A stretch of 37,232 nucleotides of DNA from Candidatus Contendibacter sp. GTDB taxonomy: Bacteria; Pseudomonadota; Gammaproteobacteria; Competibacterales; Competibacteraceae. Where the stretch lies: contig JARSSP010000001.1 of the NCBI GenBank assembly GCA_029624675.1, positions 1 through 37,232 on the forward strand. The letters run 5' to 3'. The position numbers and the translations under genes were made by a program. The notes beneath the pieces are model-generated. The model saw nothing but the letters and a program-made list of their open reading frames with translations, was not told the origin of the DNA and made no database searches. This document shows, in pieces, positions 25,722 through 32,006 of the stretch (positions are counted from its first letter, which is position 1; the number at the start of each line of letters is the position of its first letter).

Positions 25722-26825
25722 TTATCATCTCCCATTGATATTCGTCCCAGCGATGCTGTCGATGAAATCAAGAAAATCAATGAAAAGCTGCTTAAGGGCG
25801 TCGAAAATCTGAGCACCCTCAAAGACGAGGATGTCGATATTGGCAGCACCCCAAAGGATATTTTTTATGCTCAGGACCAGTTGCGCATTTATCATTACAA
25901 GCCGCTGGTGGACAAGGACAAGATATTCAAGACACCGCTGCTGATCGTGCCCCCGCTCATCAACGGTTATGAAGTGGCGGATTTGCAACCCGACCGCTCC
26001 TTGGTGCGCAATTTGCTCAAGGAAGGGCTGGACGTGCATTTGCTCGACTGGGGCTATCCGCGACCGGTGGATAAATACCTGACCATCGAGGATTACATCG
26101 ATGGTTATCTGGACGATTGCGTCGATGCGGTCCGCGAACGCCACTCGGTTGACAAGATCGCCCTTTTGGGTATTTGCCAGGGCGGCACGATCAGCACGAC
26201 TTACTCGTCGCTTTATCCGGAAAAAGTGGATCGCCTGGTGTTGACGGTGACCCCGATCGACTTCGATTATCCGCACAACCCCAAGCAGCCGCACGTCGGT
26301 TTGCTGTTCCATCTTGGAAAAGCCGCGAACGTCGATTTGATGGTGAACGCGCTCGGCAACGTGCCCGCCGATTTGCTGAACGTCTCGTTCATGATGGCTT
26401 CGCCATTCGTGTTGAACATTGGCAAGTACGCCGATTTGATCGATATTCTCGATAACAAGGAGGCGCTGCTTAATTTCTTGCGGATGGAAAAGTGGCTGTT
26501 CGGAGGGCCGGCCGCATCCGGGGAAACCTATCGCTTTTTCGTGAAGAACTATCTCCAGGACAACAAGCTGGTGAAAGGCGAAGTCGAGATCGGCGGACGA
26601 AAGGTCTATCTTGCCAACGTCACCATGCCCGTGCTGAATATCTACGCGAAGAAGGACCATTTGGTGCCGCCGCCTTGCACGGTCGCGCTCAAGAAGCATG
26701 TCGGCAGCAAGGATTACACGGAGCTGGAAATCGATACCGGTCATATCGGTATTTACACGGGCGGCGCCTCCCAGAAGATTCTCGCCCCGAATGTCGGCAA
26801 ATGGTTGCGGGAACGGGCGCATTGA
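25719..26825 (+). CDS. phaC: Class III PHA synthase catalytic subunit PhaC
   Basis: Catalytic subunit of the PhaEC synthase, 368 residues, in the range for class III (~355-370). The triad is intact: Cys153 in GICQGG, Asp313 in IYAKKDHLVPP, His342 in DTGHIGIYTGG. Other family features include LLIVPPLINGYEVADLQPDRS and HLLDWGYPRPVDKY. Class III enzymes usually prefer short-chain 3-hydroxyacyl-CoA such as 3HB and 3HV. Translation starts at GTG behind a very strong Shine-Dalgarno. It follows phaE and precedes the thiolase and DUF35 genes, with two hairpins in the 96-nt gap. It is a second genuine synthase in the window besides the class I enzyme at 106-1920. Confidence 0.95.
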   Translation: MLSSPIDIRPSDAVDEIKKINEKLLKGVENLSTLKDEDVDIGSTPKDIFYAQDQLRIYHYKPLVDKDKIFKTPLLIVPPLINGYEVADLQPDRSLVRNLLKEGLDVHLLDWGYPRPVDKYLTIEDYIDGYLDDCVDAVRERHSVDKIALLGICQGGTISTTYSSLYPEKVDRLVLTVTPIDFDYPHNPKQPHVGLLFHLGKAANVDLMVNALGNVPADLLNVSFMMASPFVLNIGKYADLIDILDNKEALLNFLRMEKWLFGGPAASGETYRFFVKNYLQDNKLVKGEVEIGGRKVYLANVTMPVLNIYAKKDHLVPPPCTVALKKHVGSKDYTELEIDTGHIGIYTGGASQKILAPNVGKWLRERAH

Positions 26826-26831
26826 TCGGCA

Positions 26832-26881
26832 TGCGCCCCTCGCTGGGGCGCAATGTGAATTTCCCTTCCCTGGAGGAAGGG
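26832..26881 (+). repeat. Two consecutive hairpins between phaC and the thiolase gene
   Basis: Stem 1 is TGCGCCCC/GGGGCGCA (26832-26839 with 26845-26852); stem 2 is CCCTTCC/GGAAGGG (26863-26869 with 26875-26881). No T tract follows either. They could be REP-like palindromes that stabilise the phaEC mRNA or lower downstream expression. Confidence 0.5.
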
Positions 26882-26921
26882 TGGTGTTAGAACCACGCAG
26901 TTGTTGCAAGAGGGTCGATTT

Positions 26922-28187
26922 ATGGCAGTCAAGAAACTAAAAAGAGGCGTTGCCCTCGTCGGGGCGGGTATGACCCCATTCGGGACATTTCCCGGCCTGA
27001 ACACGCGCGATTTATTCGTCCAGGCTTTCCAGGAGATGCGAGCCTCGGTTGACAAGGGCTTTGATCCCAAGGACATCGAAGCGCTGGTCATCGGCAACTA
27101 CAGCAGCACGATGTTCGAAGGCCAGAACTTCATGGCGCCCTACGTCGCCGATGCGGTGGGCCTGACGCCGATTCCGGCCAGCCGGGTCGAATGCGCCTGC
27201 GCCAGCAGCGGCCTGGCGTTGCGGCAGGCGATCATGACCATCGGCTCGGGCCTGGCCGACGTGGTGCTGGTCGGCGGCCTTGAGAAAGAAAGCGATTTGC
27301 CCATCGCTCGGGTGACCGACGTGTTGGCGACCGCCAGCGACAGCATTTACGAAAATCCGGCCGGCTTCACCTTCCCGGGTCTGTACGCCCTGCTGGCGAC
27401 CGCCTATATGGATCGCTACGGCGCGACGCCGGAAACCTTCATGAAGATCGCCATCAAGAACCACGAGAACGGCGTTCTCAACCCCAAGGCGCAGTTTGGG
27501 GCGCGGATCGCCGACATCATGGTGAGCAAGCAGAAGGCCGCCGCCAAGCGCGGCAAGCCCGTGCCGCAATGGGATAGCGAACTGGACTTCCTGAAGGACG
27601 ACCAGGCTAACCCCGCGATTGCCTGGCCGATGCGCCTGTTCGATTGCTCGCCGGTTTCCGACGGCGCGGTCTCGCTGCTGCTGGTGGCCGAGGAAATCGC
27701 CTCGTCGTTCACCGACAAGCCCTTGCACATCATCGGCTACGGGCAGGGCAGCGACGTGCCGACCTACGAACGCGAGAGCCTGACGACCATCAAGGCGGCG
27801 CGGATCGCGGCCGAGCAGGCTTACGCCACCGCCGGGGTAACGCCCAAGGATATCAAGGTGTGCGAGGTTCACGACTGCTTCACCATTGCGGAACTGATCG
27901 CCATCGAAGACCTTGGTTTCTTCAAGCCTGGCGAGGGCTATAAAGCCATCGAGGAAGGTTTGACCTCCCGGCTCGGTCCTCGACCGATCAACTCGTCCGG
28001 CGGACTCAAATCCAAAGGCCACCCGGTGGGCGCCACCGGCGCGGGCCAGGTCGTGGAAGTCTTCAAGCAGATGCGCGGCGAGGCGGGTCCCCGGCAAGTG
28101 CCGGGCGATTTGAACCTGGGATTGACCCATAATCTGGGCGGCAGCGGCATGGCTGCGATCGTGCATATTTTCGAGCGGAGACAATAA
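26922..28187 (+). CDS. SCP2/SCPx-type thiolase (acetyl-CoA acyltransferase-like)
   Basis: Thiolase of 421 residues from the lipid-transfer-protein/SCP2-type branch, not the classical PhaA. It has the nucleophile Cys93 in CACASSG, His317 in CEVHDCFTIAEL and the C-terminal GGLKSKGHPVGATG (His367). Thiolases of this branch are typically encoded beside a DUF35 OB-fold protein, as here (4 nt apart), and in archaea the two form a complex. Likely reaction: condensation of two acyl-CoAs to a 3-ketoacyl-CoA, or thiolysis. Next to phaEC, monomer supply is the natural inference. Start: ATG 26922 has AGAGGG 7 nt upstream; the frame opens slightly earlier. Confidence 0.88.
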   Translation: MAVKKLKRGVALVGAGMTPFGTFPGLNTRDLFVQAFQEMRASVDKGFDPKDIEALVIGNYSSTMFEGQNFMAPYVADAVGLTPIPASRVECACASSGLALRQAIMTIGSGLADVVLVGGLEKESDLPIARVTDVLATASDSIYENPAGFTFPGLYALLATAYMDRYGATPETFMKIAIKNHENGVLNPKAQFGARIADIMVSKQKAAAKRGKPVPQWDSELDFLKDDQANPAIAWPMRLFDCSPVSDGAVSLLLVAEEIASSFTDKPLHIIGYGQGSDVPTYERESLTTIKAARIAAEQAYATAGVTPKDIKVCEVHDCFTIAELIAIEDLGFFKPGEGYKAIEEGLTSRLGPRPINSSGGLKSKGHPVGATGAGQVVEVFKQMRGEAGPRQVPGDLNLGLTHNLGGSGMAAIVHIFERRQ

Positions 28188-28191
28188 GGCA

Positions 28192-28614
28192 ATGAGCGAA
28201 CTGCCATTCAACAGCACCAGCTATTACCATTTACTGTCTGAGCACAAGCTGATGGGCTGCCGGAACAAGACCAGCGGCAAGTTTTATCTGCCGCCTCGCC
28301 CGATGTGCACCACCAGCTATTCCAGCGATATGGAATGGGAGCAAGTGTCCGGCAAGGGCGAGATCATCGCGTTCACGGTTATCACGGTTGCTCCCACCCA
28401 CATGATCGAGGCGGGCTATAGCCGCGAAAATCCCTACTGCGCCGCCATCGTGCGCTTGCAGGAAGGGCCGGCGATCAGCGCGCAGATACTGGGCGTCGAT
28501 CTGTCGATGCCGGAAGAAGCCATCAAGATCGGCACTCCGGTGCAGGCGACGTTTATCGAGCGTGGCGAAGGTCCGGCGAAGCGTATCTATCTCGCGTTCG
28601 AGGTCGTTCAGTAG
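28192..28614 (+). CDS. DUF35 OB-fold protein with degenerate zinc ribbon
   Basis: Acyl-CoA-associated OB-fold partner of the preceding thiolase, 140 residues. The OB-fold half is recognisable (GKGEIIAFTVITVAPT, NPYCAAIVRLQEGP, GTPVQATFIE). The N-terminal rubredoxin-like zinc ribbon normally has four Cys (RCxxCG ... CPxC). Here the segment reads GCRNKTSGKFYLPPRPMCTT: the ribbon Cys positions read N, S, C and S, so only one of four is kept, and zinc binding is doubtful. In archaeal relatives this subunit channels acyl-CoA between thiolase and HMG-CoA synthase. No synthase partner is present here. The gene begins 4 nt after the thiolase stop and is the last gene of the PHA cluster. Confidence 0.83.
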   Translation: MSELPFNSTSYYHLLSEHKLMGCRNKTSGKFYLPPRPMCTTSYSSDMEWEQVSGKGEIIAFTVITVAPTHMIEAGYSRENPYCAAIVRLQEGPAISAQILGVDLSMPEEAIKIGTPVQATFIERGEGPAKRIYLAFEVVQ

Positions 28615-28694
28615 GGGATTGGCAAGGCGGTCTTGGGGGTTTCTCCATGTACTCCGCCCAGATGGCGGGTGCATGGCCCTGAGTCAGCCAACGG

Positions 28695-28732
28695 CCGACA
28701 TCTTTCCGATTGATCCGGGAAGATGTCGGTTT
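28695..28732 (+). terminator. Terminator of the PHA cluster
   Basis: A 10-bp perfect stem CCGACATCTT/AAGATGTCGG (28695-28704 with 28720-28729) with a 15-nt loop that can pair further, then TTT. The T tract is short. It lies between convergent genes. Confidence 0.6.
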
Positions 28733-28774
28733 GGGCAGTGAACCGCAAGACCTATTGAAAATCGGTATTACCCT

Positions 28775-31765
28775 TCATGCCCGCTCCCGGTTCAGCGCCA
28801 GCAGCCGGCGCAGCACCTCCTCATCGTTCAGGTCCGCCGGCCAGCCGTAAGCGGCGGCCACGGCTTCATCCAGCGCCCGATGGGCGTTGACCAGCCAGGT
28901 CGGGCGCTGATTGTAGAGCTGAGTCAGCGTTCGCTTTTTCAGTTCGGCGGCGTGTTCCGGCTTGGGAATCAGGCGGTCGGGATACGCCCTCACCCCTAAC
29001 CCCTCTCCCACGGGGAAAGGGGAGATTTCGGGAACCCGCTCCACCCATTCCGGTGGGTTCAGCCAGTGTTCGCGCAATTCGTTGAGATGCCGGGCCGCGT
29101 TGGCAATAGCAAGCCCCTCGCCCTCTGGGAGAGGGGTTGGGGTGAGGGGGGTTCGGTTCGGTTGCAATCCCGGTGGAAAGGGGAAGGTTTCGAAGCAGAC
29201 TGACGCGGTATAAACCGGGCGGTCTTCAAGCGTTGACCCCGTTGCCAGTGCCCAGACGACATGAATCCGCGAGGAAACAATCCCAAATGTCGTATCGTCA
29301 TCTCGCGGGATTACCACCAGCTTGTGTTCCGGCGCAACGCTGATCGGCAGCCAGATGAAAACGCGATGCTTAGCCGTTTCGGACGTGACGATATAGCGCG
29401 TCAGTCCCGCCAGTTTTCGACGCAGACCAGGGCGGGTTTCCCCGTGCCGCCACCAGTAGACTACCCGCGATTTACGATTGTTCGCCATCCGCACCGGCTT
29501 CACCTGTTCCAGCACCCATGCAAACGGCGCTTCGTACAGCGCGGCTTCGCTCTCGCTCAAATCGGTTCCAAAGTCGATGACCCAGCGGCCTTTCCAGCCC
29601 TGGGTCACGTCCACGCCGTTCCAGATCGGGCGCAACACGTCGCTGTTGGGCCGACCATGCGGGTTCGGCTCGCGTAGCCAGCGTCGCGCGGTGGCGCTGT
29701 CCACGGCGAACGCGCCGGCCAGGCACAGGCCGAAGAAGGAACAACCGGCGTTTTCCGGCAACGGGCGGGCTTGGGTCAAATCCAGCGCGCTGGCGGCCGC
29801 ATTCGATCCGGTCAAGTCGGCATGAATCGCGGCGACGGGTTGGCCGTCGAGCGTTGCGCCCTCACCCCCGGCCCCTTTCCCAGAGGGCGAGGGGAGTACG
29901 CCCTCACCCCCGGTTCCTGTCCCAGAGGGTGAGGGGAGTGGAGCGCCAAAACACACCAGAGATACCCGCACCGCCGCGCCGTCGTTGATCCACGGTTGGT
30001 CGGACCAGGCGTGGAAGATGCGCGCCCTCACCCCCGACCCCTCTCCCACAGGGAGAGGGGTGTTGAGGATGCGCTCCAGTACCGGCCGGTTGCGCTTCTG
30101 GCGGATCGAGTTGGTCGCCACCAGGCCGGCCCGTTGCGCCTGCCCGGCTTCAATCTGCGCCCGCGCTTTCTCAAACCAGTAGCAGACCAGATCGGCCCCA
30201 CCCGCCACGCGGCCAGCGTAAACCCGGCGCAGCGTCGCCACATACTCCTCGCCCAGTTCTGCCAACTGCTTCTTGTCGCCCAGAAACGGCGGGTTGCCAA
30301 CGATGGCGTCGGCGGTGGGCCAGGGGGCTTCAGTCCATCCATCCTCACCCCCGGCCCCTTTCCCAAAGGGCGAGGGGAGCAGGGTCAGCAACGCATCCCG
30401 GCACTCGATCTGATTCAGCGGCTTCAGGATCGGGCGGTCGTTCAGGCTGTAGCCGTGGCCCAGCATCCATTGAATCTCACCGATCCAGACCGTGAGTCGG
30501 GCCAGTTCGGCGGCGTAGGGATTGATCTCGATGCCGAACGCGGCTTCCGGCCCGACCGCCGGAAAGCCCCGTTGCAAACCCAGCGCCTCAGCCTCCAGCA
30601 TCACCTGATGCTCCAGATCCTTCAGCGTCCGCAAGGCCAGATAGAGGAAATTGCCCGACCCGCAGGCGGGGTCCAGCACCCGAAACGTCCGCAACCGTTC
30701 GAGAAAGCGCTGCAACGCCTGTTCCGCTTGCGTCCGTTTGGGCTTCCTGGCCGCCAGCAGCCGCGCCAGTTCCGCCTTCACGGCCGCCCATTCCGCCAGC
30801 AGCGGGGCGCGGACCACCGGCTCGATCAACCGGCGGATGGATTCGGCGTCGGTGTAATGCGCGCCCAACTGACTGCGCTTGTCCGGGTCCAGGCCGCGCT
30901 CGAACAGGGTGCCGAAGATCGCCGGTTCGATGGCCGACCAATCCAGTCGCGCCGCCCGCCAAGCCAATTCCAAATCCTCCGATTCCAGCGGTAAACAGTC
31001 GGCGTCGTCGAACAGCCCGCCGTTGAACCAGGGAATCTCGATCAGGCCGAACCAACCGCCGTCTCGCATCGCCGCGAACAGTTCGCGGGCGCGGTCCACG
31101 AACGCGGCGGGCCGGGTCTTGACCGCCGTCAGCAGGTCGTTGAACAGCCGGCCCGGCAACAGGCCGATATCCTCGGCGAACAGGCAGAACAGCAGCCGGG
31201 TCATGAAATGCGCCACCCGTTGCGGCTCGTGGCCCCGCTGGCGCAGTCGTTGCGCCAGCCCGGCAAACAGTTCCGCCGCTTCCGCCGTCACCGCCTCGAT
31301 GGTGCGACCCGGCTTCAACCGCTCCGGGTCGGTGAACGCCCATTGCAAAACCTGCCGCTGGGCGGGATCGGCCAGATCGTCCAGCGTCAGCCGGTGGACG
31401 GTGTGGACGGTGTTGGTGAAATGCGTATGGATTTCAATCGTCTCGAAGTCGGAGACGATCAGCAGCGGCGGGTTGTCCAGCGCCAGCGCGTATTGCTGCA
31501 ACTGCCGCAGCGCCGCGCCCAGGTCCTTGTGCTTGCCCTTGTATTCCCAGGCGAAGCAATCCCGCTTCCATACATCGGCCCAGCCCTGGCCGCCGCCGGT
31601 TTTCCGGGCGCCCTTCTCGAAGCAGAAATCGGCGCCCTGAAGATCGACCGCCGTCGGCGGGGGATGGCCGATCAACGCGCACAGTTCGTTGAAGTGCGAT
31701 TGCGCGGCGGAACGCTCGGTCAGGGTCGAGCGCCGCCAGCGCCGGATGAAGTCGTCGGGGGTCAT
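28775..31765 (-). CDS. MmeI-like fused restriction endonuclease/DNA methyltransferase (type IIL/IIG)
   Basis: A single-chain enzyme of 996 residues combining DNA cleavage and adenine methylation. The N-terminal nuclease motif D-x9-E-x-K is Asp64...Glu74-Tyr-Lys76 (ADVWKRDCFAWEYK), the spacing described for MmeI. A helical connector follows, with GLLPGRLFNDLL and GTLFERGLDPDKRSQLGAHYT. The gamma-class methyltransferase has SAM motif I DPACGSGNF (365-373) and catalytic NPPF (491-494); then come a target-recognition region and a C-terminal helical part. Start: ATG 31765; the in-frame TTG at 31798 is less likely. Most unusual, six palindromic repeat copies of about 40 bp lie in the coding sequence, all in frame, adding Gly/Pro/Ser-rich peptides. 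No separate restriction gene is adjacent. Whether the enzyme is active is unknown. Confidence 0.85.
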   Translation of the reverse strand: MTPDDFIRRWRRSTLTERSAAQSHFNELCALIGHPPPTAVDLQGADFCFEKGARKTGGGQGWADVWKRDCFAWEYKGKHKDLGAALRQLQQYALALDNPPLLIVSDFETIEIHTHFTNTVHTVHRLTLDDLADPAQRQVLQWAFTDPERLKPGRTIEAVTAEAAELFAGLAQRLRQRGHEPQRVAHFMTRLLFCLFAEDIGLLPGRLFNDLLTAVKTRPAAFVDRARELFAAMRDGGWFGLIEIPWFNGGLFDDADCLPLESEDLELAWRAARLDWSAIEPAIFGTLFERGLDPDKRSQLGAHYTDAESIRRLIEPVVRAPLLAEWAAVKAELARLLAARKPKRTQAEQALQRFLERLRTFRVLDPACGSGNFLYLALRTLKDLEHQVMLEAEALGLQRGFPAVGPEAAFGIEINPYAAELARLTVWIGEIQWMLGHGYSLNDRPILKPLNQIECRDALLTLLPSPFGKGAGGEDGWTEAPWPTADAIVGNPPFLGDKKQLAELGEEYVATLRRVYAGRVAGGADLVCYWFEKARAQIEAGQAQRAGLVATNSIRQKRNRPVLERILNTPLPVGEGSGVRARIFHAWSDQPWINDGAAVRVSLVCFGAPLPSPSGTGTGGEGVLPSPSGKGAGGEGATLDGQPVAAIHADLTGSNAAASALDLTQARPLPENAGCSFFGLCLAGAFAVDSATARRWLREPNPHGRPNSDVLRPIWNGVDVTQGWKGRWVIDFGTDLSESEAALYEAPFAWVLEQVKPVRMANNRKSRVVYWWRHGETRPGLRRKLAGLTRYIVTSETAKHRVFIWLPISVAPEHKLVVIPRDDDTTFGIVSSRIHVVWALATGSTLEDRPVYTASVCFETFPFPPGLQPNRTPLTPTPLPEGEGLAIANAARHLNELREHWLNPPEWVERVPEISPFPVGEGLGVRAYPDRLIPKPEHAAELKKRTLTQLYNQRPTWLVNAHRALDEAVAAAYGWPADLNDEEVLRRLLALNRERA
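28985..29023. repeat. Palindromic CCCTCACCCC repeat, copy 1 (in coding sequence)
   Basis: Form CCCTCACCCC...CCTCTCCCA...GGGG, able to fold into a hairpin. On the coding strand it gives the peptide SPFPVGEGLGVRA near the C-terminus of the methyltransferase. Confidence 0.75.
29111..29152. repeat. Palindromic repeat, copy 2 (opposite orientation)
   Basis: The same element inverted (CCCCTCGCCCTCTGGGAGAGG then GGTGAGGG). It encodes LTPTPLPEGEGLA in the methyltransferase. This is the only copy in this orientation. Confidence 0.75.
29858..29941. repeat. Palindromic repeat, copies 3 and 4 in tandem (42-bp period)
   Basis: Two adjacent copies, the starting GCCCTCACCCC at 29858 and 29900, exactly 42 bp (14 codons) apart. 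They encode tandem 14-residue peptides LPSPSGTGTGGEGV and LPSPSGKGAGGEGA. Confidence 0.85.
30023..30062. repeat. Palindromic repeat, copy 5 (in coding sequence)
   Basis: CCCTCACCCC, then CCTCTCCCACAGGGAGAGG, a clear hairpin. It encodes TPLPVGEGSGVRA in the methyltransferase. Confidence 0.8.
30343..30379. repeat. Palindromic repeat, copy 6 (in coding sequence)
   Basis: CCTCACCCC, then CCCCTTTCCCAAAGGGCGAGG. It encodes LPSPFGKGAGGEDG, 14 residues before the NPPF motif region of the methyltransferase. Confidence 0.75.
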
Positions 31766-31795
31766 GGGCGTCGTCTGGATCGCGAGAGGGGAGGG

Positions 31796-31935
31796 CAATT
31801 ACCGCCCGTGGGAACCGCCGTCGTAGCGTCGTCGCCGGCATCGTCTTGCGCGGTCGCGGCGAGAGCGGCATCAGGTTCACCGGTGGAATCGCTGATATTA
31901 AAGTTAGCATCCCCCGCGCGAGTTGCCCTCAGCGT
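31796..31935 (-). pseudogene. Relic of an Ig-like domain from an IPTL-CTERM-type surface protein
   Basis: Read on the minus strand from 31935, the peptide begins TLRATRAGDANFNISDSTGE and continues with PDAALAATAQDDAG. It lines up with TLTATYVGDANFNGSSDTEP and HEALATTAQGNTGG in the complete IPTL-CTERM protein next door, and with the second paralog. No start, signal peptide or anchor accompanies it, and the match stops beside the methyltransferase start. This is a leftover module of a third such gene or a displaced duplicate. Confidence 0.7.
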
Positions 31936-31968
31936 CCGTGGGAGCGGCCTTGGCCGCGATGGCTGACC
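31935..31968. repeat. REP-like palindrome
   Basis: GTGGGAGCGGCCTTGGCCGC followed by GATGGC. The core GCGGCC/GGCCGC hairpin with a GGGAG head resembles REP elements of gammaproteobacteria (GGAGCGG...CCGCGA form). Single copy seen in this window. Confidence 0.5.
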
Positions 31969-32006
31969 CTCCTATCCTCCCGCCGGATCGCGCAAGGAAA
32001 GGGCGA

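Noticed and set aside
28985..30379. Spaced palindromes as a CRISPR array
   Set aside because: Copies are unevenly spaced (from 42 bp to ~700 bp), in both orientations, and lie inside a conserved coding frame; there are no regular spacers or cas genes.
31434..31910. 158-codon minus-strand ORF across the methyltransferase start
   Set aside because: Out of frame with the methyltransferase motifs; it only partly overlaps the Ig relic, which reads in another frame.
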